Assembly (NCBI GenBank): GCA_963751105.1
Contig: CAVVTG010000002.1
Coordinates: 1,798,001 to 1,862,000, forward strand
Length of the DNA stretch: 64,000 nt
Direction: 5' to 3'
From: JACVRW01 sp963751105
Lineage (GTDB): Bacteria; Actinomycetota; Thermoleophilia; Solirubrobacterales; Thermoleophilaceae
Within the stretch, counting starts at the first letter, position 1; each line of letters begins with the position of its first letter. The position numbers and the translations under genes are program-made. The notes beneath the pieces are model-generated. The model made no database searches, had not been told where the DNA came from, and saw only the letters and a list, made by a program, of their open reading frames with translations. Shown piece after piece: positions 53,226-61,449 of this stretch.

Positions 53226-54314
53226 TCAGTCCCTCAGGAATTCCGGAACGTCGATGTCGTCGTCGGAGATCTCGAGCGATTCGCGCTGGCGCTCGTCCAG
53301 CGACACGTCGCGGCGGCGCGGCTCACGGCGCCTGCCGGTGGAGTCCTCGGTGAACAGCGGGGTGCGGCCGGGACGCTCGAAGCCGGTGGCGATCACCGTC
53401 ACGCGCACGCCGTCGCCCATCCCGTCGTCCACCACCGCGCCGAAGATGATGTTCGAGTTCTGGTCGGCCGCCGACTGGATGATCTCCGCGGCCTCGTTGA
53501 CCTCGAACAGCCCCAGGTCGTTGCCGCCCGTGATGTTGAGCAGGATGCCGGTGGCGCCCTCCACCGACTGCTCGAGCAGCGGGCTCGACACCGCGTTCTT
53601 GGCCGCCTCGGCCGCGCGCTGCTCGCCCGAGGCCTCGCCGATGCCCATCAACGCCGAGCCGGCGTCCTGCATGATCGTGCGCACGTCGGCGAAGTCGAGG
53701 TTGATCAGGCCCGGGGTGGTGATCAGGTCGGTGATGCCCTGCACGCCCTGGCCGAGCACGTTGTCGGCCTCGCGGAAGGCGTCGAGGATGCTGGTGCGGC
53801 GCTCGACCACCGCGAGCAGCTTCTCGTTGGGGATCACGATCATCGTGTCCACCTGCTCGCGCAGCCGGTCGATGCCGTCCACGGCCTGGCGCATCCGCTG
53901 CGTGCCCTCGAAGTCGAACGGCTTGGTGACCACGCCCACGGTGAGCGCGCCCACCTCCTGCTTCGACACCTCGGCGATCACGGGAGCCGCCCCGGTGCCG
54001 GTGCCGCCGCCCTCGCCGGCGGTCACGAAGACCATGTCAGCGCCCTTGAGGGCCTCCTTGAGCTCGTCGCGGCTCTCGTTGGCCGCGCCGTAGCCCGTCT
54101 CGGGGTTCGCGCCGGCCCCCAGGCCGCGGGTCAGCTGGTCGCCGATCTGCAGCTTGATGTCGGCGTCGCACATCTGCAGCGCCTGAGCGTCGGTGTTGAC
54201 GGCGATGAACTCCACGCCCTTGAGCCCAGCGTCCACCATGCGGTTGACGGCGTTGGTGCCGCCGCCGCCGATGCCTACCACCTTGATGACCGCGAGGTAG
54301 CTGCCCGTGTCCAT
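53226..54314 (-). CDS. ftsZ: Cell division protein FtsZ
   Basis: The tubulin-like GTPase that forms the division ring. The 362-residue protein has GIGGGGTNAVNRM, the tubulin signature GGGTGTGAAPVIAE and the C-terminal tail ending DIDVPEFLRD that binds division partners. It lies downstream of ftsQ but is separated by 189 bases carrying a terminator and its own TTGACA promoter. A Ser/Arg-rich linker precedes the tail. No ftsA is present, as usual in actinobacteria. Confidence 0.97.
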   Translation of the reverse strand: MDTGSYLAVIKVVGIGGGGTNAVNRMVDAGLKGVEFIAVNTDAQALQMCDADIKLQIGDQLTRGLGAGANPETGYGAANESRDELKEALKGADMVFVTAGEGGGTGTGAAPVIAEVSKQEVGALTVGVVTKPFDFEGTQRMRQAVDGIDRLREQVDTMIVIPNEKLLAVVERRTSILDAFREADNVLGQGVQGITDLITTPGLINLDFADVRTIMQDAGSALMGIGEASGEQRAAEAAKNAVSSPLLEQSVEGATGILLNITGGNDLGLFEVNEAAEIIQSAADQNSNIIFGAVVDDGMGDGVRVTVIATGFERPGRTPLFTEDSTGRRREPRRRDVSLDERQRESLEISDDDIDVPEFLRD

Positions 54315-54389
54315 TGAGGGTGTTCCTCTCTCCCAACCGTCCGAAGCTCAAGCGATCATCGAGGGTTTCTCGATTCCCGCAACGACCGC

Positions 54390-54419
54390 ACTGTAGGCGG
54401 GGATCCCGGAAACTGTCAA
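54390..54419 (-). promoter_or_regulatory. Strong sigma-70-like promoter for ftsZ
   Basis: On the minus strand a perfect TTGACA (54419-54414) is followed after 18 bases by TACAGT (54395-54390). The predicted start near 54383 gives a leader of about 69 bases. The leader holds a small hairpin ATCGAG-AAACC-CTCGAT (54374-54358) ahead of a GAGAGG ribosome-binding site. Confidence 0.7.
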
Positions 54420-54480
54420 CCGCCGCCGCAACAAATCCTGCAGCCAGAGGCTCGATCACAGGTCGAGGGTAGTGGTCAAA

Positions 54481-54499
54481 CCTCGACTCCGAGTCGAGG
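54481..54499 (-). terminator. Terminator-like hairpin between ftsQ and ftsZ
   Basis: An 8-bp stem CCTCGACT/AGTCGAGG with a 3-base loop lies 4 bases past the ftsQ stop, followed on the minus strand by TTTGACC. A third copy of GTCGAGG at 54462-54468 could compete for the stem. It likely ends or attenuates the mur-ftsQ transcript before ftsZ. Confidence 0.55.
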
Positions 54500-54503
54500 G
54501 TCG

Positions 54504-55562
54504 TCAGCCCGCCGGCACGCCCGTTCCGCCGGTCCCCGTCTGCCCCGCCGGCGGCACTCCAATCGCGGGATCCTGGGGAGCCATGTTGGGCGTCGGTGTC
54601 GGCGCCGGAGCGGGTGTGGTGGCGGGAGTCTGGGGCATGGACGCGGGATCGACGGGAGTGGTCGCGGGATCGATGGCCGTGGCCCCGGCCGCATCCGTCG
54701 CGGCGGCCCCCGCGACGCCCGGAGGTACCGGCGCGCCGAGCGAGGCCTGGCCGGCCGGCGCCACCGGGGTGACCGTGGGGGCGGGCAGACCGCCGGCCGC
54801 GGGCCGGTCGGGAAGCCGCAGGTCGAGGTAGGTGGCGCCGTCGGCCTCCGGATCGGCGAGCACACGGGCGGCGGCGATCCACTTGGCCCGGGCACGCGAG
54901 GAATCACCGAAGATCAACTCGGGACCGTCGCCCAGCGTGACCACCAGGCCGTCGCCGCCGCGGACCGCGATGGCCTCCACCCGCTTGAGCAGCGGAGCAG
55001 GCGCGGCGCCGGCTATCCGGGCGGCGCCCAGCGCCTGGGCATCGGCCAGGCGATCCCGCTGGGCGCCCTTTACGTCCTCGACCTCGATTGCCGGCAGCCG
55101 TCCCTCCACCGGCAGCCCGCGGAGGATGGTCCCGTCGCCGGCCACCGGCACCCGCCGGCCTCCGAGCTCGATCAGCGCCGCGGGATGGTGCTCGAGCACG
55201 CGGATGGCGAGGCCGTGGGGAAAGTCGGAGCGCACCTCGAGGTCGCGCACCACCGGATAGTGGGCGATGGCCTCGTCGAGCAGCTCGCGGTCGACGTGCA
55301 GCGTGGTCATGGAGTGCCCGGCCGCCACCAGGGCGGTGCGCACGCGCTCTCCGTCCTCGGTGGTGAGCCCGGTGACCGTCACCTCCTCCACCGCCACGAG
55401 CGACGAGTCGCGCAGCCAGAACTGGTAGCCCGCCGCCAGCAGGAGCGCGACCGCCACCAGCGCGAGCAGGCGACGGCGCAGCTTCGGGGTCGGCGAGGGA
55501 AGCGCCAGCCGGCGCCCCGCCATCAGGCGCCGCCCGGCGAGCGCGGCGGCGCCGACCCTCAC
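54504..55562 (-). CDS. ftsQ: Cell division protein FtsQ with Pro/Thr-rich tail
   Basis: A bitopic divisome protein linking early and late division proteins. A short basic cytoplasmic segment is followed by one transmembrane helix (LLALVAVALLLAAGYQFWL), the POTRA domain (VAVEEVTVTGLTTEDGERVR) and the FtsQ domain. Unusually, the last ~90 residues are a low-complexity Pro/Ala/Thr/Gly tail. The GTG at 55562 overlaps the murB stop (GTGA); ATG 55526 is an alternative closer to the membrane segment. Confidence 0.88.
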   Translation of the reverse strand: MRVGAAALAGRRLMAGRRLALPSPTPKLRRRLLALVAVALLLAAGYQFWLRDSSLVAVEEVTVTGLTTEDGERVRTALVAAGHSMTTLHVDRELLDEAIAHYPVVRDLEVRSDFPHGLAIRVLEHHPAALIELGGRRVPVAGDGTILRGLPVEGRLPAIEVEDVKGAQRDRLADAQALGAARIAGAAPAPLLKRVEAIAVRGGDGLVVTLGDGPELIFGDSSRARAKWIAAARVLADPEADGATYLDLRLPDRPAAGGLPAPTVTPVAPAGQASLGAPVPPGVAGAAATDAAGATAIDPATTPVDPASMPQTPATTPAPAPTPTPNMAPQDPAIGVPPAGQTGTGGTGVPAG

Positions 55563-56476
55563 GCCCGCTCGCCCCAGAGCGGCGTGGTGTCCACCTCGCC
55601 GAGGAACTGGACCTCGGGCTCGAGCTCCACCCCGAAACGCTCGCGCACCCGCCGCCGGCCCTCGGCCATCAGCGCGATCACGTCGGCGGTGGTGGCATCG
55701 CCGGTGTTCTCCACGAAGTTGGCGTGCTTGTCCGAGAAGCGCGCGCCGCCCACGGCCAGACCGCGGCACCCGGCCTCGTCGAGCAGCACCCCCGCGCTGC
55801 GCCCCTCGGCGCGCGCATCGTCCGGGTTCTTGAAGGTGGAGCCGAAGGTCTTGATGCCGGAGGGCTGAGCGGCACGGCGCGAGGCGCGCATGCCGGCCAG
55901 GGTCGCCTTCACCTCCTCGGGCTCCGCCGGCGCGAGGGCGAACGAGGCGCGCGCCACGACCTCATCGGCCCCGAGGTTCGAGCGGCGGTAGCTGAAGCCC
56001 AGCCGGTCCGGGGTCCGGCGCGAGGAGCCGGCGGCCGACACCACCTCCACCCAGTCCAGCACGCGCGCGAGGTCGCCGCCGTAGGCGTTGGCGTTCATCT
56101 TCACCGCCCCACCGACGGTCCCCGGGATGTTCACGCCGAACTCGAGCCCGCTGAGGCCCGCGCGCGCGGCGAAGGCCGCGGCCTGGGGCAGACGGGCTCC
56201 GCCGCCGCAGAGCAGGCGCTCGCCGTCCTGCTCGATCGTGGCCAGGCTGCCGTCCAACTTCATGACGAGTCCTCGGAACCCTTCATCCGCTATCAGCAGG
56301 TTCGATCCCGATCCCACCACTCCTACCTCGAGTCCCTGCTCGCCCGCCCAGGCGAGCAGGGCCGCCAGCGCCTTCGGCGAATCTGGCCGGGCGTAGAAGT
56401 CGGCGTGGCCGCCGGCTCTGATGGTGGTCAGGCGCGCCAGCGGGAAGTCCGGCTGGATCCCGGCGGGCAGGGTCAT
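55559..56476 (-). CDS. murB: UDP-N-acetylenolpyruvoylglucosamine reductase
   Basis: Reduces UDP-GlcNAc-enolpyruvate to UDP-MurNAc using FAD and NADPH. The 305-residue protein has the FAD-binding VVGSGSNLLIADEGFRGLV, GLEFGVNIPGTVGGAV and the catalytic-serine region GIKTFGSTFKNPDD, with the final Glu in ELEPEVQFLGE. It is a type II (short) MurB. ATG 56476 overlaps the murC stop (ATGA). Confidence 0.95.
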   Translation of the reverse strand: MTLPAGIQPDFPLARLTTIRAGGHADFYARPDSPKALAALLAWAGEQGLEVGVVGSGSNLLIADEGFRGLVMKLDGSLATIEQDGERLLCGGGARLPQAAAFAARAGLSGLEFGVNIPGTVGGAVKMNANAYGGDLARVLDWVEVVSAAGSSRRTPDRLGFSYRRSNLGADEVVARASFALAPAEPEEVKATLAGMRASRRAAQPSGIKTFGSTFKNPDDARAEGRSAGVLLDEAGCRGLAVGGARFSDKHANFVENTGDATTADVIALMAEGRRRVRERFGVELEPEVQFLGEVDTTPLWGERA

Positions 56477-57834
56477 GAACCGGCCTCCCCGGTCAGCTCG
56501 CGCGCGAGGCGGTCCACGTCGCCCGCGCCGAGCGTCAGCACGAGATCGCCGTCCGACAACTCGGCCTCCAGCATGCGCCGCGCCTCGGCCGGGGCCGGGA
56601 GCCACCAGACCGGCCGGCCGCCGGCGGCGTCGGCGGCCGCCTGGGCCACGAGCAGCCCGCTGACCCCGGGGAAGTCGGCGGCGCGCTCGCGTGCCGGGTA
56701 GACGTCGAGCACCACCACCAGGTCGGCCAGCGCTAGGGCGCGTCCGAAGTCGCGCGCCAGCATCGCCGTGCGCGAGTAGAGATGGGGCTGAAAGCAGGCC
56801 ACCAGCCGGCGAGGCCGAAGCGTGCGAGCAGCCTCGAGGGTGGCACGCACCTCCGTGGGGTGGTGGGCGTAGTCGTCGTACACCAGCGCGCCCGCGGCCG
56901 TCCGCCCGTGCTCCTCGAAGCGCCGCCCGGCCCCGGTGAAGGCGGCCAGCGCCGGACCCGCCTCGGCCACCGGCAGCCCGGCCTCACGGCAGGCCGCCAG
57001 CGCTGCCAGCGCGTTCAGCACGTTGTGACGCCCGGGCACCTGGAGCTCGACCGCCACGTCCTCCACGCCGAAGCGAGACCCGCCCGGCAGCAGCTCGAGC
57101 TCGCGAGCCACCAGGTCCTCGTGGCCCTCGAGCCCGAAGTGGACCTCTCCTCCTCGGCCCGCCAGCTCGACTCCCGCCCCGAGTACGCGCGTGCCGGCGG
57201 GTTCGGCGAACTCCTGGAAGGCCGCCTCGAGCTGGCGCAGATCCGGATAGGTCGAGTGGTGGTCGAGCTCCATGTTGAGGACCACGGCCACGTCCCGAGA
57301 CAGCTCGAGGAAGGAGCGATCCGACTCGTCGGCCTCGATCACCGCCCACTCCCCCGCTCCCCAGGACGCGTTGGTGTGGGCGGCGCGCAGCTCGCCGCCG
57401 ATCAGGAAGGCCGGATCGCGGCCGCAGCGCAGCAGGGCGAGCGCGGCCATCGAGGCCGTGGTGGTCTTGCCGTGGGTGCCGCCCACGGCGATCGTCCGCT
57501 TGAGCCGCGACAGCTCGCCCAGCAGCTCGCCGCGGTGGAGCACGCCGGCGCCCGCCGAGCGCGCGGCCGCCAGCTCGGGGTTGTCCTCGGGGATGGCGGT
57601 GGAGACCACGAGCTCGGCGCCCGCGGGCACGTTCTCCGCGGCGTGGCCGATCGCCGGCTCGATGCCGGCCGCCCGCAGCCGCGGCAGATAGGCCGACTCG
57701 GCCTGGTCGGAGCCGGTGACGGCGGCACCGAGCTCCCGGGCCACCAGCGCCAGGCCGCTCATGCCCGCCCCGCCGACACCGACGAAATGCAGCCGGCGGC
57801 CGGCGAACGGCTGCTGGTCGGGTTCCGAGGCCAC
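56473..57834 (-). CDS. murC: UDP-N-acetylmuramate--L-alanine ligase
   Basis: Adds L-alanine to UDP-MurNAc, the first peptide-stem step. The 453-residue Mur ligase has the N-terminal HFVGVGGAGMSGLALVAREL, ATP loop VGGTHGKTTTASM, the central EADESDRSFL and YDDYAHHPTEV. It lies 11 bases downstream of murG in transcription order and is coupled to murB. Confidence 0.96.
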   Translation of the reverse strand: MASEPDQQPFAGRRLHFVGVGGAGMSGLALVARELGAAVTGSDQAESAYLPRLRAAGIEPAIGHAAENVPAGAELVVSTAIPEDNPELAAARSAGAGVLHRGELLGELSRLKRTIAVGGTHGKTTTASMAALALLRCGRDPAFLIGGELRAAHTNASWGAGEWAVIEADESDRSFLELSRDVAVVLNMELDHHSTYPDLRQLEAAFQEFAEPAGTRVLGAGVELAGRGGEVHFGLEGHEDLVARELELLPGGSRFGVEDVAVELQVPGRHNVLNALAALAACREAGLPVAEAGPALAAFTGAGRRFEEHGRTAAGALVYDDYAHHPTEVRATLEAARTLRPRRLVACFQPHLYSRTAMLARDFGRALALADLVVVLDVYPARERAADFPGVSGLLVAQAAADAAGGRPVWWLPAPAEARRMLEAELSDGDLVLTLGAGDVDRLARELTGEAGS

Positions 57835-57845
57835 CGGCGCCGACC

Positions 57846-58934
57846 CTAACCGGCGTCGCCGGCGGGGCGCACCAGCCGGTCGAGCTCGTCCGCGATGCGC
57901 TCCGCGGCGTCGGGTCGCGCGGCCGCGCGCGCCGCCTCGGCCATCTCCGCCATGCGCTGCGGCGCCCCGAGGAGCGCGCCCACCTCGCGGGCCAGGCGCG
58001 CGGCGTCGAGCTCCTCGTCGGGCACCACCACGGCCGCTCCCGCCGACTCCATGTAGCGCGCGTTCCGGGTCTGGTGGTCGGCGCTGGCTTGCGGATAGGG
58101 CACGAGGATCGACGGCAGCCCGGCGGCAGCCACCTCGAGCACCGAGCCGCCCGCGCGCGCCGCCACCAGGTCGCTCGCGGCGAGCACGTCGGCGAACGGC
58201 TCCACGTAGGGGAACAGGTGGTAGTGCGGGGGCGAGCCGAGCTCGTCCAGCCGGCGCCGCAGGTCGTCGTGATCGCGCCGCCCACTGGCGTGGAGGACCT
58301 GGCAGGGCGCGGCTGCGCCGAAGGCCTCGACGGCGGCGTGGTTGAGGCGGCGTGCGCCCAGCGAGCCGCCGAACACGAGCAGACAGGGCTCGCCTGCGGG
58401 GATGCCGAGCCGCTCGCGTGCGGCCACGGGATCGGCCGAGCCGGTGGCGGCGGGCACGGGCCTCCCCGTGACCAGGTACCGCGGGCCGCTCCGGCCAGGC
58501 AGCGGAAAGGCGAGGCAGACGCGCCGGGCCAGCGGGGCCAGCACGCGGTTGGCCACGCCGAGATGGCTGTCCGCCTCCGCCAGCACGAGCGGCAGGCGCA
58601 GGGTTGCCGCCGCCAGGCCGACCGGACCGGCCACGTAGCCCCCTCCCCCCAGCACGGCGTCTGCCCCGCTTTCGCGAAGCAGGCGCCGCGCGCGCAGGAA
58701 GGCCCGGCCGGCCAGGAGCAGGGCCCGCGCTGCCCGCACTGGGTTTCTGCGGTCGAGCCCGGCCACGCGCAGCGTGTGGAGCTGGTAGCCCGCGGCGGGC
58801 ACCAGCTCGGCCTCGGCCCGCTCGCCGCCGATGAACTCGACCTCGATGCCGCGCTCGCGCAGCGCATGAGCCACGGCCAGCGCGGGCACCACGTGCCCGG
58901 CGGTGCCGCCGGCGGCGATCACCACCTTGGGCAT
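57846..58934 (-). CDS. murG: Lipid II synthase (UDP-GlcNAc transferase MurG)
   Basis: Transfers GlcNAc to lipid I at the inner face of the membrane. The 362-residue GT28 enzyme starts VVIAAGGTAGHVVPALAVAH, has FGGSLGARRLNHA and the UDP-binding RAGGSVLEVAAAGLPSILVPYP. It lies 13 bases after ftsW, in the normal order ftsW-murG-murC-murB. Confidence 0.96.
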   Translation of the reverse strand: MPKVVIAAGGTAGHVVPALAVAHALRERGIEVEFIGGERAEAELVPAAGYQLHTLRVAGLDRRNPVRAARALLLAGRAFLRARRLLRESGADAVLGGGGYVAGPVGLAAATLRLPLVLAEADSHLGVANRVLAPLARRVCLAFPLPGRSGPRYLVTGRPVPAATGSADPVAARERLGIPAGEPCLLVFGGSLGARRLNHAAVEAFGAAAPCQVLHASGRRDHDDLRRRLDELGSPPHYHLFPYVEPFADVLAASDLVAARAGGSVLEVAAAGLPSILVPYPQASADHQTRNARYMESAGAAVVVPDEELDAARLAREVGALLGAPQRMAEMAEAARAAARPDAAERIADELDRLVRPAGDAG

Positions 58935-58947
58935 CGCCGTCTCTCGG

Positions 58948-60171
58948 TCAGCGGGCCGAGCCCGCCGCGCGGCGCCGGCCGGCCACGCGCGACTCGGCTC
59001 CGCCGTCGATCGCGTGCAGCTCCGGCTGCGACGGGCGCTCGGCGCCGCGCCGCGCCGCCCCGGGGCCGGCGGCCACGTTCAGGAGCAGCCCCATCGCGCC
59101 CAGCAGCACGATCAGGTTCGAGCTGCCGTAGGAGAGGAACGGCAGCGGCACCCCGGTGAGCGGCGCCATTCCCATCACGGCGAAGAAGTTGAGCGTGGCC
59201 TGGCAGAGGATGAGCGAGGTGATGCCGGCGGCCAGCAGCTTGGCGTAGCGGTCCCGAGCGAGCTTGGCGGTGCGCAGCCCGGCGTAGCCGATCATCCCGT
59301 AGAGCACGATCACCGCCAGGATCCCCACCAGGCCGAGCTCCTCGCCGATGATGGCGAGGATCATGTCGGTGTGCGCCTCGGGCAAGTAGAAGATCTTCTG
59401 CACCGACTCGCCCAGCCCGACGCCGAAGAACCCGCCCGAGCCGATGGCGGTCAGGGCCTGCACCGCCTGGAAGCCGGTGTCGCCGGCGTCGGAGAAGGGG
59501 TCGAGGAACGAGGTGAGGCGCTCGCGCCGGTAGGGCTCGACGAGCGCCAGCAGCAGGGCCAGGCCGGCGAGCGTGCCGGCGATCATGCCGAGCTTGCGGA
59601 TCGGGGTGCCGGCGGCCACGAGCAGGGCGCCGATCGAGAAGCAGATGACCATCGCCGTGCCCATGTCGGGCTGCTTCATCAGCAGCGCGCAGGCCGCGCC
59701 CACCACCAGCAGCAGGGGCTTGACCAGCCCACCGATGCTCAGTACCGAGGCCGGCCGCGCCGCCAGCAGCTGGGCCGCGTACAGGACCAGCGACACCTTG
59801 AGCAGCTCCGAGGGCTGGAACTGCAGCGGGCCGGCGCCGAGCCAGCGGGTGGCGCCGTTCACCGTGACCCCGAAGCCCGGGATCATCACCAGCACCGTGA
59901 GCCCGAAGGAGGCCACGAGCAGCATGGGCGCCAGGCCGCGGATCACCTTCAGGCCGTGCCGTGAGGCGAAGTGCATGGCCACCAGCCCCAGCAGCCCGAG
60001 GACCACGTAGCGCTTGAGGTAGAACGAGGCGTCGCCGCTCCCCGACAAAAGTGACTCCGCCGAGCTGGCCGAGTAGACCATCACCGCCCCGCCGGCGAGC
60101 AGGCAGAGGGTGGCGGTGTAGAGGATCGAATACTCGACCGGTCGCTTGCGGGCGGCGGCGCGCTGGGCCAT
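58948..60171 (-). CDS. ftsW: Septal peptidoglycan glycosyltransferase FtsW
   Basis: A SEDS-family membrane polymerase working with a class b PBP at the septum. The 407-residue protein has about ten helices; ILYTATLCLLAGGAVMVYSA begins helix 1 and the conserved GVTVNGATRWLGAGPLQFQP, EHTD-like PEAHTDMILAIIGEELG and GVPLPFLSYGSSNLI are present. The basic C-terminal tail is cytoplasmic. Placed between murD and murG. Confidence 0.95.
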   Translation of the reverse strand: MAQRAAARKRPVEYSILYTATLCLLAGGAVMVYSASSAESLLSGSGDASFYLKRYVVLGLLGLVAMHFASRHGLKVIRGLAPMLLVASFGLTVLVMIPGFGVTVNGATRWLGAGPLQFQPSELLKVSLVLYAAQLLAARPASVLSIGGLVKPLLLVVGAACALLMKQPDMGTAMVICFSIGALLVAAGTPIRKLGMIAGTLAGLALLLALVEPYRRERLTSFLDPFSDAGDTGFQAVQALTAIGSGGFFGVGLGESVQKIFYLPEAHTDMILAIIGEELGLVGILAVIVLYGMIGYAGLRTAKLARDRYAKLLAAGITSLILCQATLNFFAVMGMAPLTGVPLPFLSYGSSNLIVLLGAMGLLLNVAAGPGAARRGAERPSQPELHAIDGGAESRVAGRRRAAGSAR

Positions 60172-60201
60172 CCGGACGTTCTTCTACGCGCGAGGACGAA
60201 T

Positions 60202-61449
60202 TCATGCTCGCGGAACGAGGGCCCGAAAGCGGTCGCCGCGCTCCTCGTAATCGCGGAACTGGTCGAAGCTCGCGCAGGCGGGCGAGAGCAGCACCACCTC
60301 CCCCGCGCGAGCGGCGGCCGCGGCCGAGCGAACGGCGGTGCCGAGATCGCCCGAGCGCTCGATGGGCACGCTGCCCGACAGGTCGGCGGCCAAGCGGTCC
60401 GCGGCCTCGCCGATCAGGTAGCAGGCGCGGCAGTGGGCGCTCACCGCCTCGCGCAGGCCGGCGAAGCCGCCCCCCTTGAGGCTGCCACCGAGAATGGCGT
60501 GAACGCCACCATCGAACGACTCCAGGGCGCGGCGCGCCGACGCGACGTTGGTGGCCTTCGAGTCGTTCACGAAGAGCACCCCGCCCACCGAGCCGACCTC
60601 CTCGAGCCGGTGGGGCACGCCGGCGAAGTCGCGCAATGCGGCGGCCACCGCGTCGGCGGGCACGCCCGAGGCGACGGCCGCGGCCGAGGCGGCCATGGCG
60701 TTCTCCAGGTTGTGCGGCCCGCGCAGCCGGATCTCGCCGGGGGCCAGCGGCAGCTCGGCCGGGTCGCCGAACTGCACCCGCCGGGCGTGGCCCGGCAGCT
60801 CGAAGCCGGCGGGGGCCACGGACACCTGCTCGGCGGTCTGGTTCGCAAAGACCCTCAGCTTGGCCTCGCGGTAGGCGGCGAGCGTGCCGTGGCGATCGAG
60901 ATGATCCTCCTCGAGGTTCAGCAGCAGCGCCGTGTCGGGGGCGAAGGCCTCGGAGTCCTCCGCCTGGAAGCTCGAGACCTCGCACACCACCGTCGAGCGC
61001 GGGTGGATCGTGCCCACCAGGGACGACAGCGGGGTGCCCACGTTGCCGGCCACCTCCACCGGCAGGTCCGCGGCGCGCCAGATCGCGCCCAGCAGCTCGG
61101 TGGTGGTGGTCTTGCCGTTGGTCCCGGTGACGGCCACGAAGGGGTTGGGCAGCAGGCGCCAGGCCAGCTCGAGCTCGCCCAGCACGGGCAGGCCGCGCTC
61201 GCGGGCGGCCGCGACGGCCGGTGCGTCGGCCGGCACGCCCGGGCTCTTGACCACCAGCGCCGCGCGGTCCAGCAGCTCCAGGCCGTCCGATTCGAGCCGC
61301 GCCTCGACCCCCGCCGGCACGGCCGGCGAGGCCCGGTCGGCCGCGAACACCGGTCCGCGACCGTGCGCCAGCAGCATGCGGGCCGCCGCGGCGCCCGAGC
61401 GGGCCAGTCCGACGACGAGATAGGGCCCCTCGGGAAGGGCCGGCCTCAC
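60202..61449 (-). CDS. murD: UDP-N-acetylmuramoylalanine--D-glutamate ligase
   Basis: Adds D-glutamate to the UDP-MurNAc-L-Ala stem. The 415-residue ligase has an N-terminal Rossmann domain (YLVVGLARSGAAAARMLLA), ATP loop VTGTNGKTTTTELLG, NLEEDHLDRHG and FVNDSKATN with the carbamoylated-lysine region, and ends VVLLSPACASFDQFRDYEER. Its start overlaps the mraY stop by four bases. Confidence 0.95.
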   Translation of the reverse strand: MRPALPEGPYLVVGLARSGAAAARMLLAHGRGPVFAADRASPAVPAGVEARLESDGLELLDRAALVVKSPGVPADAPAVAAARERGLPVLGELELAWRLLPNPFVAVTGTNGKTTTTELLGAIWRAADLPVEVAGNVGTPLSSLVGTIHPRSTVVCEVSSFQAEDSEAFAPDTALLLNLEEDHLDRHGTLAAYREAKLRVFANQTAEQVSVAPAGFELPGHARRVQFGDPAELPLAPGEIRLRGPHNLENAMAASAAAVASGVPADAVAAALRDFAGVPHRLEEVGSVGGVLFVNDSKATNVASARRALESFDGGVHAILGGSLKGGGFAGLREAVSAHCRACYLIGEAADRLAADLSGSVPIERSGDLGTAVRSAAAAARAGEVVLLSPACASFDQFRDYEERGDRFRALVPRA

